A stretch of 64,000 nucleotides of DNA, from positions 3,898,241 through 3,962,240 of the forward strand of contig NZ_CP019509.1 in NCBI RefSeq assembly GCF_002002905.1, given 5' to 3'. The notes beneath the pieces are model-generated. The model ran no database searches and was not told where the DNA came from. It saw only the letters and a program-made list of their open reading frames with translations. This stretch comes from Aquaspirillum sp. LM1 (GTDB lineage: Bacteria; Pseudomonadota; Gammaproteobacteria; Burkholderiales; Aquaspirillaceae). Made by a program: the position numbers and the translations under genes. This document shows positions 37,597 through 47,540 of the stretch, in pieces (within the stretch, counting starts at the first letter, position 1; each line of letters begins with the position of its first letter).

Positions 37597-38886
37597 CTAG
37601 CGCACAAACAGGAAAGCACTGTCAGGCACGGTCAAATCACGCACCGGCTCCGAGTAAATGAATGGCCCTTTGGGCTCATGCGGCGCGGCGGGTGGGCGCA
37701 AGCGGGCGATGCTGGCCTGTTGCGTCGGGCTCAGGCTGGCGCGCAGCCGGGCAAAGGCCATGGCGTAGCGGTAGGACAGGCGGCCATCCAGCTCGCCATA
37801 GCGTTTCGACGCCGCTTGCACCTTGGCCGGGTCGGCGGCCTCGCCGCGCAGCAGCTGGCGCAGTTCGCCGGCAATGCTGCGGCGCAGCTGCACGATCTCG
37901 GCCAGATCGGCGCGCTGGGCGGCCAGCACGTCGGTGAACAGCTGGCGCTGGCCGGGGTCGAGCAGCGCCAGCAGCGCCGCGCCGCTGTCGCCGGTCAGCG
38001 CGGTGCTGATGGCGTAGTCGGGCCGACCCATGGCCGGTGCGGTTTTCATGCCGAAGCCGCCAAAATACATGCCGTGGCGTTCCGGGCAAAAATACACGTC
38101 AGCCTCCAGCGAGCCGCCTTGCCAGGAAAACATCTCGCTGGCCAGGGTCATCACCACCACATGCACGCCGTGCGGCATCTGGCGTTTGTCGATCGGCTCG
38201 GGTCCGTTGGGCCAGCTGCGCGAATCGGCAAATTTCAGCTGCGCCAGCGCCTGGCGCTGGGCCGGGCTCAGGCTGCGCAACACATGGGCCATCACCTTGG
38301 CGCGCTGATAGGCCAGCTGGCCGTCCAGCGCGTACAGGCGGGCGGAATGCTGCATCACCGCCGACTGCGACAAGGTTTTGCGCCCTTCCAGTTGCTGGCG
38401 GAACGCCTGAATCAGCGGCAGGCGCAGTTCGGCAAACCGGCGGATATCGGCTTGCTGCAGGCGGGCCAGGTCGATCAGCAGTCCGCGTTGTTCCGGGGTG
38501 AGAATGGCCAGCATGGCGTGGGCAATCCGGGTGAGAAACGCCCCCTGATGGCCGCCGCCCGCGCTGTCGGTGTCGCGCATGAACTGAAAGCCAAAATAAT
38601 CCGACACCTTGCCCGGCGGCAAAAAGGTGTCGGTGGCAAAGTCTCCGGTCAGAAACGCCAGCCCGCTGAAGGCAATGGTGTGCAGTTGCGCCTGGTCGGA
38701 CAGCGCCTGCTCCAGCGAGTAGCGCTGACCCGCCGGCCCCGGCCCGGGTGGTGGCGGGCGTTGTCCGCCATCACGCGGCGGCGGCGGGGGAAAGGGCGGG
38801 TTTTGCGCCAGGCTGGGAGAGATGGCCAGCAGGGTGGCAAGCAGCAGGGGGAGCGTCAGGAAGCGGCGGGTTGGGAAGCAGCGCAT
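37597..38886 (-). CDS. Exported protein with two LTxxQ/Spy-like helical repeats
   Basis: A 429-residue protein with a signal peptide (about 1-27, ending ISPSLA) and a proline-rich linker (NPPFPPPPP...). Two similar helical units follow: one around LTPEQRGLLIDLARLQQADI to SLSPAQRQALAQLKF, the other around LDPGQRQLFTDVLAAQRADL to SLSPTQQASIARLR. Each contains GELDGRLSYRYAMAFA-like or ALDGQLAYQRAKVMA text. LTxxQ motifs recall periplasmic stress chaperones of the Spy/CpxP group, but this protein is much longer and contains a central region with VYFCPERHGMYFGGFGMK. It is probably periplasmic; the function is unknown. It seems to be monocistronic. Confidence 0.75.
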   Translation of the reverse strand: MRCFPTRRFLTLPLLLATLLAISPSLAQNPPFPPPPPRDGGQRPPPPGPGPAGQRYSLEQALSDQAQLHTIAFSGLAFLTGDFATDTFLPPGKVSDYFGFQFMRDTDSAGGGHQGAFLTRIAHAMLAILTPEQRGLLIDLARLQQADIRRFAELRLPLIQAFRQQLEGRKTLSQSAVMQHSARLYALDGQLAYQRAKVMAHVLRSLSPAQRQALAQLKFADSRSWPNGPEPIDKRQMPHGVHVVVMTLASEMFSWQGGSLEADVYFCPERHGMYFGGFGMKTAPAMGRPDYAISTALTGDSGAALLALLDPGQRQLFTDVLAAQRADLAEIVQLRRSIAGELRQLLRGEAADPAKVQAASKRYGELDGRLSYRYAMAFARLRASLSPTQQASIARLRPPAAPHEPKGPFIYSEPVRDLTVPDSAFLFVR

Positions 38887-39014
38887 GGCGCGGGCCTTTT
38901 CAGCGTGTTGGCAAATGACTCAGCCCTTGTTGCCGGCGAGTGGACTGGCGGAAGGTGACTGGACTTATCGACGCAATGGCATGGCGGTTGATGGGCTCGG
39001 CATGGGGCGCTGTG

Positions 39015-39704
39015 CTACCCGCCTGGCGGCCACGTCCGCGCGCCCACGCTGCGAAAAAAATCCTCCAGCGTGCGCCCGGCTTGCGGGGTGAAGGTGTCGG
39101 CCAGCGGTGTGCAGGCCAGGATGCGGTCGATGCGGAAATGGCGAAATTCGTCGCGCGCCTCGCACCAGGCCGCCAGTGTCCAGCTCACCCCCCAGAAAAA
39201 CAGCCCCAGCGGATGCACCCGCCGCCGGCTGAGTTCGCCATCGGCGCGGCAATAATCCAGCTCGATACATTGGCGGGCGGCAATGGCTTGGCGCAGCGGC
39301 GTCAGACGCGCTACCGGGTAGTCATGCAAATCAGGCACAAACAGCCGCGCCGCCGGCGCGCGCGCGGCACTGGGCGGCAACACCGCGTCGATCTTGGCCA
39401 GGGCATTGCTTGCCAGCTGGCCCAGGGCAGGGTCGCCCCAACTGCCCACCATGGCGGCACCCAGGCGCAATGCCGCCAGTTCGTCGGCGTTGAACATCAG
39501 CGGTGGCAGATGGTAATGCCGCGCCAGCCGATAGCCGACGCCGGCCTCACCTTCAATGGGCACGCCGCTGGCCATCAGGTCGCGCACATCGCGGTACACC
39601 GTGCGTTCGGACACTTCCAGCCACTGCGCCAGCTGGGCGGCGGTCACGCAGCGTCGTCCACGCAGCGATTCAATCAGCCGGTACAGCCGGTCAGCGCGGC
39701 GCAT
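39015..39704 (-). CDS. WYL-domain transcriptional regulator (YafY type)
   Basis: A 229-residue regulator. An N-terminal winged helix-turn-helix of the DeoR type (about 1-60, MRRADRLYRLIESLRGRRCVTAAQLAQWLEVSERT region) is followed by a WYL-type ligand-binding domain (about 130-215). In the latter the motif reads LGLFFWGVSWTLAAWCE, in which W-x-L replaces WYL. Such proteins often bind nucleic-acid or nucleotide ligands and regulate stress or defence genes. No divergent target is obvious; the nearest genes are the exported protein downstream and a small exported protein upstream. The start codon ATG 39704 is at the usual position for the family. Confidence 0.85.
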   Translation of the reverse strand: MRRADRLYRLIESLRGRRCVTAAQLAQWLEVSERTVYRDVRDLMASGVPIEGEAGVGYRLARHYHLPPLMFNADELAALRLGAAMVGSWGDPALGQLASNALAKIDAVLPPSAARAPAARLFVPDLHDYPVARLTPLRQAIAARQCIELDYCRADGELSRRRVHPLGLFFWGVSWTLAAWCEARDEFRHFRIDRILACTPLADTFTPQAGRTLEDFFRSVGARTWPPGG

Positions 39705-39870
39705 GGGTATCTTCCTGTGCCAGCCATCCTGGTTGGATATCGTGATTGTTGTTCATCGACAAGAGTATGGCAGAACACCCGCCACGCGGGCTTATGCTGC
39801 TGCCCTGTCCTGGCGGACAAGCCTCAGGCGATTTGGGAATGGCCCAATGTCACAAGACCACATGCCGCTG

Positions 39871-40209
39871 TTACGGCTGCGTGCTGCGCTGCTGCTTGAT
39901 GCCCCAGGCATTGTCCAGCCGCTGGCGGGCTGCGCCGAGTTCGGCCAGGGCGTCGCGCTCGCTGGCTTCGGCGCTGGCTTGTTCGGCCTGGGCACGCTCC
40001 ATCAGGATTTGCGCGTCGCGCAGGCGCATGTCGGCCTGCTCGCGCGCCTGGCGGGCCAGTTGGGCGCTCTGGGTGGCTTTGTCGGCAAAGCCGCTGGCGC
40101 GGTGGTAGTTCATCTGGGCGGCAAGCAGGTCGTCGTCGATGGTCTGGGCACTGGCGGCACCAGCCAGCAGGGTGGCGCTGAGCAGCAGCATACGCAGGGA
40201 AGCGGACAT
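39871..40209 (-). CDS. Small exported coiled-coil protein of unknown function
   Basis: A 112-residue protein with a signal peptide (MSASLRMLLLSATLLAGAASA, about 21 residues). The mature part is almost entirely helical and rich in Ala, Gln, Arg and Glu, with heptad-like runs (REQADMRLRDAQILMERAQAEQASAEAS), suggesting a periplasmic coiled coil. The start at 40209 has AAGGA seven bases upstream; a longer in-frame start is not supported. It is divergent from recC, with 111 bases between. Function is not recognised; a lipoprotein-like role is not supported because no lipobox is present. Confidence 0.7.
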   Translation of the reverse strand: MSASLRMLLLSATLLAGAASAQTIDDDLLAAQMNYHRASGFADKATQSAQLARQAREQADMRLRDAQILMERAQAEQASAEASERDALAELGAARQRLDNAWGIKQQRSTQP

Positions 40210-40320
40210 TGGGTCATCCTTGGCGGGGTGGCAATCGGGCGATGATAGCGCAAGCGGCACCCCATTGCCGGGGCCAAGCGTTTATCATCACAGAATTGTA
40301 TCCAGCAGGCAGGGCGCGCA

Positions 40321-43300
40321 ATGGCGGACAAGACAGAACTGGGCTGCGGCCTGATGGTGTGGCAGGGCAACCGGCTGGAAGACCTGCGCGACCTGCTGCT
40401 GGGCTGGCTGGCGCGCCAGCCGCTGGCCCCGCTGGAAAACGATGTGTTTCTGGTACAAAGCCAGGGCATGGGCCAGTGGCTGAAGCTGGCGCTGGCCGGA
40501 GAATCCGGGGTCAGCGCAGCGGTGAGCATGCAGCTGCCAGCGCAGTTTCTCTGGCGCGCCTACCGCCGGGTGCTGGGCGAGGCCGCCGTGCCGGAGCGCT
40601 CGGCGCTGGACCGGGAGGCATTGATCTGGCGCATCTTGCGGCTGCTGCCCACCCTGCAGGATCAGCCGGTATTTGCCCCGTTGCAGCATTTTTTGCGCGA
40701 CGATGGCGACGGGCGCAAGCGCTACCAGCTGGCGGGCAAGCTGGCCGAGCTGTTCGACCAATACCAGGTGTACCGCGCCGACTGGCTGCTGGACTGGCAG
40801 GCCGGCGCAGACCAGCTGCGCCTGGCCCCGGATACCGCGACCAGCCGGGCGATTCCCACCGATCAGCATTGGCAGCCAGCCTTGTGGCGCGCCGTGCTGG
40901 CGGATATTGCCGCACAGGGCGGCAACCCGGCAGGCCGCGCCAGCATTCACCGCCAGTTTATCGATGCCCTGGCGGGCCTGACCGCCAGGCCCGCCGGCCT
41001 GCCGCGCCGGGTGGTGGTATTTGGTATTTCGTCGCTGCCGCAGCAGGTGATTGAAGCGCTGGCGGCGCTGGGTCAGCATAGTCAGGTGGTGCTGGTGGCG
41101 CATAATCCCTGCCAGCATTACTGGGGCGACCTGGCCGACCGCCAGGCGGTGGCGCGCCGGCTGGCGCGACGCAGCCCACAGGCGCGCTTGCCAGCGCTGG
41201 ACAGCCTGCACGCCGACAATCAGCCGCTGCTGGCGGCCTGGGGCCGGCATGGGCGGGATTTTTTGGGTTTGCTGGATCGCTACGACCAGCCGGAGGACGA
41301 GCAGGCCGCGCTGGCCGGCGTGGCCGAGCGGATCGACCTGTTCATCCCGCCCAGCGCCGACACCCTGCTGGGCCAGCTGCAGCATGGCATGTTCGACCTC
41401 ACCCCGCCGCCGGCCACCCCGGCAGAGCGCCAGCCGGTGGCGGCAGAGGATCTGTCGGTGCGTTTTCATCTGGCGCACAGCCGCCAGCGCGAAGTGGAAA
41501 TCCTCCACGACCAGCTTCTGGCCTACTGCGAAGCCGCCCAGGCTGCCGGCACGCCGCTGGCCCCGCGTGACATGGTGGTGATGGTGCCCGATGTAGCAGC
41601 GTATGCGCCGCATGTGCGCGCGGTGTTTGGCCGGATTCCGCCCGGCGACCCGCGCCATCTGCCGTTTACCCTGGCCGACCGCAGCGCGCGCGACAGCGCG
41701 CCGCTGCTGCGCGCGCTGGACACGCTGCTGGCCAGCCCGCACACCCGGTTTACCGTCAGCGAGGTATTCGACCTGCTCGACGCGCCCGCCCTGGCACGGC
41801 GCTTTGACCTGCCGGCAGAGACGCTGCCGCGTTTGCGCCAGTGGGCGGAACAGTCGGGCATTCGCTGGGGGCTGGACGCCGGGCAGCGCGCCCGGCTGGC
41901 CCTGCCCGACGGCTTGCAGCAAAACAGCTGGCAATTTGGCCTGGAGCGCCTGCTGCTGGGCTACGCGGTGGGCGATGGCGACGCCTGGCAGCAGCGCATT
42001 CAGCCCTGCGACGAGGCCGCCGGCCTGGAAGTGGCCGCGCTGGGGCCATTGGCCCAGCTGATTGACCGCCTGCGCCACTGGGCCGGGGTATTGACCGAAC
42101 CGGCCAGCCCGCGCCACTGGGGCGAGCGGCTGCGCCAGCTGCTGGCCGATTTTTTACTGCCGGTGGACGATCAGGAGCGGCGGATTCTGCTGCGGCTGGA
42201 CAGCGCGCTGGCCAGCTGGCTGGAAGCCTGCGCCGACGCCGGGCTGGACGATGCGCTGCCACTGGCGGTGGTGCGTGAAGCCTGGCTGGGTGGGCTGGAC
42301 GACGCCGCGCCATCGCAGCATTTTCTGGCGGGCGCGGTGAATGTGTGTACGCTGATGCCGATGCGGGCGATTCCGTTTCGGGTGGTGTGCCTGCTGGGCA
42401 TGAACGACGGCGACTATCCACGCCGCCAGCCGCCCAGCGACTTTGACCTGATGGCCCAGCCCGGCCATGCCCGCCCCGGCGACCGCGCCCGCCGCGACGA
42501 CGACCGCTATCTGCTGCTGGAGGCCCTGCTGTCGGCCCGCGAACGGCTGTATGTCAGCTGGGTGGGGCGCAACGCCCGCGACAACAGCCCGCAACCCCCA
42601 TCGGTGCTGATTGGCCAGTTGCGCGATGTGCTGGCCGCCGGCTGGCGGCTGGCCGGAGACGACCCACAGCAGGCCGACAGCGGCACGCGGCTGCTGGCGG
42701 CGCTGACCTGCGAACACCCGCTGCAACCGTTCAGCCCGCGCTACTTTGCCGCGCCGCCTGCCGCCGGGCTGTTTACCTACGCCCACGAATGGCGCGCCGC
42801 CCACCACGCGCCCGCTCCGGCTGAAGCGACACTGCCCGCCCTGCTGTCCCCCAGCCCCGCCACCCTGAGCCTGGCTGACCTGACCCGCTTTTTGCGCCGG
42901 CCTGTGGCGCACTTTTTTGCCCGCCGGCTGCGTGTGCAGTTTGATGCCGGCGACGACAGCCTGCTCGAACACGAACCCTTTACCCTGAACGGTCTGGACA
43001 GCTATGCGCTGCGTGAGCGTTTGCTGCACGCCTTGCGCCGGGGCACGCGCGACGGGCAGGACCTGGCCGGGACGCTGGCGGCAGAGGCCGGGCGCTGGCA
43101 GCGCGAAGGGCTGATGCCCTTGCAGGCCGGGGCCACGCTGTTTGACGGGCTGGCCGCGCAGGTGGCGCCGCTGTGGCTGCGCTGGCAAGCCTTGCGCGCG
43201 CGCTGGCCGCAGGCCCTGCCGCCCGCAGAAGTGACGCTGCCGCTGGCGGGCAGTGTGCAACTGGAAGACTGGGTAGGCGAACGCTACGCCACGCCGTCTG

Positions 43301-43833
43301 GCGAACACACCATCCGCCTGCTGGCGCTGCCGCATCCCTTGCACCACAGCCAGGGCTGGCGGCTGGAGCGCTTGCTCGCCCCGTGGCTGACCCATCTGGC
43401 CCTGAACGCCAGCGGCCAGCCAACCGCCAGCTGGATTCTGGCCAGCGATGACGACGGCGACGGGCTGCACTGGCCCGCCTGGCCGGTGGCCGAGGCCCAG
43501 GCGCGGCTGGATCACATCAGCCTGGCGTGGCAGGCCGGGCTGGCCGGGCCGCTGCCGCTGGCGTGCAAAACCCTGCTGGCTTATCTGCAACATCTGGCGC
43601 GCCAGACCGACCGCGACGGCGAAGTGAACGACGATGCCGCCTGGCAGCACGCCAGCCAGGTGTTTGCCGGCAGCTGGCAACTGCCCGGCGAAGTGGACGG
43701 CGACCCGTGCCTGGCGCGGGCGTTTCCGGACTGGCCGGCCTTCAGCCAGGCCCGCACCGACGCCGGCACCTGGGCCGAACAGCTTTACCTCCCGCTGTTG
43801 CGGGCCACCCTGTTGCCGCCGGAGGCCGCATGA
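40321..43833 (+). CDS. recC: Exodeoxyribonuclease V, RecC subunit
   Basis: A 1170-residue RecC, the Chi-recognising, nuclease-dead subunit of the RecBCD helicase-nuclease that processes double-strand breaks and degrades foreign linear DNA. The N-terminus (GLMVWQGNRLEDLRDLL, VQSQGMGQWLKLALA) and inner motifs (MPMRAIPFRVVCLLGMNDGDYPR, DRYLLLEALLSARERLYVSW) are family hallmarks. Length is close to E. coli RecC. The stop overlaps the recB start (ATGA), so the subunits are coupled. The gene order recC-recB-recD lacks the ptrA insertion of enterobacteria. The start ATG 40321 leads directly into homology. Confidence 0.95.
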   Translation: MADKTELGCGLMVWQGNRLEDLRDLLLGWLARQPLAPLENDVFLVQSQGMGQWLKLALAGESGVSAAVSMQLPAQFLWRAYRRVLGEAAVPERSALDREALIWRILRLLPTLQDQPVFAPLQHFLRDDGDGRKRYQLAGKLAELFDQYQVYRADWLLDWQAGADQLRLAPDTATSRAIPTDQHWQPALWRAVLADIAAQGGNPAGRASIHRQFIDALAGLTARPAGLPRRVVVFGISSLPQQVIEALAALGQHSQVVLVAHNPCQHYWGDLADRQAVARRLARRSPQARLPALDSLHADNQPLLAAWGRHGRDFLGLLDRYDQPEDEQAALAGVAERIDLFIPPSADTLLGQLQHGMFDLTPPPATPAERQPVAAEDLSVRFHLAHSRQREVEILHDQLLAYCEAAQAAGTPLAPRDMVVMVPDVAAYAPHVRAVFGRIPPGDPRHLPFTLADRSARDSAPLLRALDTLLASPHTRFTVSEVFDLLDAPALARRFDLPAETLPRLRQWAEQSGIRWGLDAGQRARLALPDGLQQNSWQFGLERLLLGYAVGDGDAWQQRIQPCDEAAGLEVAALGPLAQLIDRLRHWAGVLTEPASPRHWGERLRQLLADFLLPVDDQERRILLRLDSALASWLEACADAGLDDALPLAVVREAWLGGLDDAAPSQHFLAGAVNVCTLMPMRAIPFRVVCLLGMNDGDYPRRQPPSDFDLMAQPGHARPGDRARRDDDRYLLLEALLSARERLYVSWVGRNARDNSPQPPSVLIGQLRDVLAAGWRLAGDDPQQADSGTRLLAALTCEHPLQPFSPRYFAAPPAAGLFTYAHEWRAAHHAPAPAEATLPALLSPSPATLSLADLTRFLRRPVAHFFARRLRVQFDAGDDSLLEHEPFTLNGLDSYALRERLLHALRRGTRDGQDLAGTLAAEAGRWQREGLMPLQAGATLFDGLAAQVAPLWLRWQALRARWPQALPPAEVTLPLAGSVQLEDWVGERYATPSGEHTIRLLALPHPLHHSQGWRLERLLAPWLTHLALNASGQPTASWILASDDDGDGLHWPAWPVAEAQARLDHISLAWQAGLAGPLPLACKTLLAYLQHLARQTDRDGEVNDDAAWQHASQVFAGSWQLPGEVDGDPCLARAFPDWPAFSQARTDAGTWAEQLYLPLLRATLLPPEAA

Positions 43834-46800
43834 GCCAGCCACTTGACCCGTTGACCCTGCCGCTGACCGGCAGCTGGCTGATTGAAGCCAGCGCCGGCAC
43901 CGGCAAAACCTATACCCTGGCGGCGCTGTACGTGCGCCTGGTGCTGGGCCACGACCCCGACGCCAACCCGGCGCAACGCCTGCCACCGTTGTCGCCCGGC
44001 CAGATTCTGGTGATGACCTTCACCGAGGCCGCCGCCAGCGAGCTGCGCGAACGCATCCGCCTGCGCCTGACCGGGCTGGCCGACTGGCTGCGCCGCGACG
44101 CACCGGTGGACGAGGCCGATGTATTCAGCCAGGGCCTGCTGGCCAGCCTGGATGCCGATGGCGGCCTGGGCCGCGAGCAGGCGGCCATCCGCCTGGCGCT
44201 GGCGGCGGATTTGCTCGACGACGCGGCGATTTCCACCATCCACAGCTGGTGCCTGCGTATGCTGCGCGAACACGCGCTGTACAGCGGCAATCTGTTTGAC
44301 GAAACCCTGGACCAGGACGACGGCCAGCGCTACCACGAAGCAGTGCGCGACTACTGGCGCACCTTTGTGTATCCCTTGTCCGATGCCCAGTTTGCCCTGC
44401 TGGCCAGCCACTGGCCGACGCCGGACGCCTTGGCCAACACCCTGCGCCCGCTGCTGGGTGCGCTGCCGCCGTCCGACTGGCGCGGCCCGCAGGCGCTGGG
44501 CCAGGCGCTGACCCGCATTGCCCGCCAACTGGCCGAACTGAAGCAGTCCTGGCCGCGCCAGCGGGTGGACGAGCTGCGCCAGCTGCTTGCCGGCTGGCAG
44601 GCAGACAAACGCTATAACGGCACCCGCCTGCGCAGCGGTACGGTAAGCAAGCTGCTCGACGCGCTGGAGGCCTGGGCCAGCACGCCGACACAACACGATC
44701 TGGACGCCAGCCTGGATTGGAGCCGGCTGTCGCCCGCCTTTCTGGCCGAAATCTGGAAAAAAACTGAGCTGCCGCCTGTGGTGCCGGCACTGGAGGCGCT
44801 GGCGGCCCTGCCCGCCCAGCTGGAGGCCATCGTGCCGTTTGCCCATGGCGTGCTGGTCCATGCCGGCCAGTGGGTAGGCGACAACCTGGCCCGGCACAAG
44901 CGCCGTGAAGCGGTGATGGACTTTGACGACCTGCTCACCCGGCTGGATGCCGCCCTGCACGGCCCGGATGGCGAGCGGCTGGCCAGTGCCATCCGCCGGC
45001 AGTTTCCGGCGGCGCTGGTGGACGAATTCCAGGACACCGACCCGCTGCAATACCGCATGCTCAACACCCTGTACCCGGTGGCCCAGCCGCTGCCTGGCAC
45101 CCTGCTGGCGATGATCGGCGACCCGAAACAGGCGATTTACGCCTTTCGCGGTGGCGATATCTTTACCTACCTGAACGCCCGCCGCGCCACGGCGGGCCGC
45201 CATGTCAGCCTGGGCAGCAATTTCCGTTCGACCACAGCCATGGTGGCGCAGGTCAACCAGCTGTTTGCCTTTGCCGAACAGCAGCATGCCGCCGGGGCGT
45301 TTGCCTTTGCCGATGAAACTGGCGAGCGCCTGCTGCCCTTCGAGCCGGTGCGCGCCGCAGGCCGCAGCGAGGTGTTGCTGCATCGCGGCCAGCCGCTGGC
45401 GGCGCTGAATGTCTGGCTGGATACCACCGCACAGGGGGTGGGCAGCTACCGCGAGCACATGGCCGAGCGCTGCGCCGACAGTCTGGTGGCGCTGCTGGCC
45501 GGTGGCCAGGCCGGCGACACCGGCTTTGCCCACGCCGATGGCCGTTTTGCCGCGCTGTGTCCGGCGGATATCGCCATTCTGGTACGCGATGGCAGCGAGG
45601 CGCGCAGCGTGCGTCAGGCGCTGGCCCGGCGCGGCGTGCGCACGGTGTATTTGTCCGACCGCGATTCGGTGTACGCCAGCCGCGAAGCCCAGGACCTGCT
45701 GCACTGGCTGCGCGCCTGCGCTGAACCCACCCAGGAGCGCCTGCTGCGCACGGCGCTGGCCACCGCCACGCTGGATTTGCCCTACGCCCGGCTGGATGCG
45801 CTCAACGACGCGCACACCCGCGACTGGGATGCCGAAGTGGAGCGCTTTGTCCGGCTGCATGGCTGCTGGCAGCGCGAAGGCATCCTGCCCATGCTGCGCC
45901 AGCTGTTGCAGCTGTTTGACCTGCCGGCCCGCTGCCTGACGCGCGAAGGCGGCGAACGCACGCTGACCAACCTGCTGCACCTGGCCGAGCTGCTGCATGC
46001 CGCCGCCGAGCAGCTGGACGGCGAACAGGCGTTGATTCGGCATCTGGCCGAGCAGATGGCCCAGCCCGAGCGTGGCGGCGACGAGCGCATGGTGCGGCTG
46101 GAAAGCGACGCTGGTCTGGTGCGGGTGGTGACCATCCACAAATCCAAGGGGCTGGAATACCCGCTGGTGTGCCTGCCGTTTGCCGCCAGCTACAAGCCGG
46201 TGGATGGCAGCCGGCTGACCGCCTACCGCTACCACGACCCACAACCGCCGTATGCCGCCCGGCTGTCGCTGTTCAAACGCGACGACGAGCGCACCGCGCA
46301 AGACCGCGAACGCCTGCAGGAAGACCTGCGCCTGTTTTATGTGGCGGTCACCCGCGCCCGCCACGCGCTGTGGCTGGGCATTGCGCCGCTGCGTCGGGGC
46401 AATCATAAAAACAACACCCTGCATGAAAGCGCGCTGGGCTATCTGCTGACCGGCGGTGCCACGCTGGCCGACGCCGACCTGACTGACGCCTGCCTGCGCT
46501 GGCTGGATGCTGAACACGCCGGCCCGGCCCGGCTGGCGATCAACCCCGACCTGGGCCACAGCCCGGCGCGGCTGCCTGCCGACACCGACGCCACCGCCCT
46601 GGGCGAGGCCCGGACCTGCCAGCTGACCCCCACGCCGCCCTGGCGGATGAGCAGCTATAGCGCGCTGATTCTGCGTCTGGAGGGCAGCAGCGCGCCGCTG
46701 GCGGAATCCGGCCTGGATGAAGCCGCGCAGGAAATTGCCGAAGATATCCGGCCCAATCTGGCCACGCCGGCCAGTGCGGTGGGCGCGGCAAGGTTGGGCG

Positions 46801-47540
46801 ATCTGCCCACCGGGCCGGCCAGCGGGGTATTTGTGCATGGCCTGCTGGAATGGATGGCGCAGGAAGGCTTTGCCACGCTGGCCGCCCAGCCGGCCCGCCT
46901 GCGCGACCGGGTGGCACGCGGCTGCGCCTTGCGCCAGTGGGAATCGCTGATCGAGCCTCTCTCCCGCCAGCTGGAAGCCTGGCTGCACACCCCGCTGGGC
47001 CTGCCCGGCCCAGCGGTGACCCTGGCGCAGCTTGAATGCTATCAACCCGAACTGGAGTTCTGGTTTGCCGCCCACCAGTTACCCCTGGCCCGGCTCGACC
47101 AGCAGGTGCAGCGCATGCTGCTGCCCGGACAGCCACGCCCCCAGCTGCGCACCGACCGGCTGAACGGCATGCTCAAGGGCTTTGTCGATCTGGTGCTGTG
47201 CCACGAAGGCCGCTATTACGTGGTGGACTATAAAACCAACTTTCTTGGGCCGCGCCTGGGCGACTATGGTGCTGACGCGCTCACTGCCCCGCTGGCCGAA
47301 GCGCGCTACGACCTGCAGGCAGCGCTTTACCTGCTGGCGCTGCATCGGCATTTGCGCGAACGCCTGCCCGATTACGACTGCGCCCGCCATCTGGGCGGCG
47401 CGGTGTATCTGTTCTTGCGCGGCTGGGATGGCGCAGGCCATGGCGTATGGCACGCCTGCCCCGACGCCGCACAGATTCACGCGCTGGATGCGCTGTTTGC
47501 CGGCCAGCCCCTGCCAGGAGCCAACCATGCTGACCTTTGA
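43830..47540 (+). CDS. recB: Exodeoxyribonuclease V, RecB subunit
   Basis: A 1236-residue RecB combining a 3'-5' SF1 helicase and the complex's nuclease. Walker A is at 19-28 (EASAGTGKTY), Walker B/motif II in LVDEFQDTDPLQY, GDPKQAIYAFRGGD is motif III, and VVTIHKSKGLEYPLV is motif V. The C-terminal nuclease has the catalytic Asp and Lys in YYVVDYKTNFLG and the helical AALYLLALHRHL. All key residues visible are intact, so the complex is likely active. The frame overlaps recC by four bases and recD by 14 bases, indicating strict translational coupling. A very long antisense frame over this gene is a GC artefact. Confidence 0.96.
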   Translation: MSQPLDPLTLPLTGSWLIEASAGTGKTYTLAALYVRLVLGHDPDANPAQRLPPLSPGQILVMTFTEAAASELRERIRLRLTGLADWLRRDAPVDEADVFSQGLLASLDADGGLGREQAAIRLALAADLLDDAAISTIHSWCLRMLREHALYSGNLFDETLDQDDGQRYHEAVRDYWRTFVYPLSDAQFALLASHWPTPDALANTLRPLLGALPPSDWRGPQALGQALTRIARQLAELKQSWPRQRVDELRQLLAGWQADKRYNGTRLRSGTVSKLLDALEAWASTPTQHDLDASLDWSRLSPAFLAEIWKKTELPPVVPALEALAALPAQLEAIVPFAHGVLVHAGQWVGDNLARHKRREAVMDFDDLLTRLDAALHGPDGERLASAIRRQFPAALVDEFQDTDPLQYRMLNTLYPVAQPLPGTLLAMIGDPKQAIYAFRGGDIFTYLNARRATAGRHVSLGSNFRSTTAMVAQVNQLFAFAEQQHAAGAFAFADETGERLLPFEPVRAAGRSEVLLHRGQPLAALNVWLDTTAQGVGSYREHMAERCADSLVALLAGGQAGDTGFAHADGRFAALCPADIAILVRDGSEARSVRQALARRGVRTVYLSDRDSVYASREAQDLLHWLRACAEPTQERLLRTALATATLDLPYARLDALNDAHTRDWDAEVERFVRLHGCWQREGILPMLRQLLQLFDLPARCLTREGGERTLTNLLHLAELLHAAAEQLDGEQALIRHLAEQMAQPERGGDERMVRLESDAGLVRVVTIHKSKGLEYPLVCLPFAASYKPVDGSRLTAYRYHDPQPPYAARLSLFKRDDERTAQDRERLQEDLRLFYVAVTRARHALWLGIAPLRRGNHKNNTLHESALGYLLTGGATLADADLTDACLRWLDAEHAGPARLAINPDLGHSPARLPADTDATALGEARTCQLTPTPPWRMSSYSALILRLEGSSAPLAESGLDEAAQEIAEDIRPNLATPASAVGAARLGDLPTGPASGVFVHGLLEWMAQEGFATLAAQPARLRDRVARGCALRQWESLIEPLSRQLEAWLHTPLGLPGPAVTLAQLECYQPELEFWFAAHQLPLARLDQQVQRMLLPGQPRPQLRTDRLNGMLKGFVDLVLCHEGRYYVVDYKTNFLGPRLGDYGADALTAPLAEARYDLQAALYLLALHRHLRERLPDYDCARHLGGAVYLFLRGWDGAGHGVWHACPDAAQIHALDALFAGQPLPGANHADL

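Noticed and set aside
43785..47075. A 1096-codon open frame on the minus strand across recB
   Set aside because: It mirrors recB in a high-GC sequence, is rich in Gln, His and Gly with no recognisable domain, and recB on the other strand has all its motifs.
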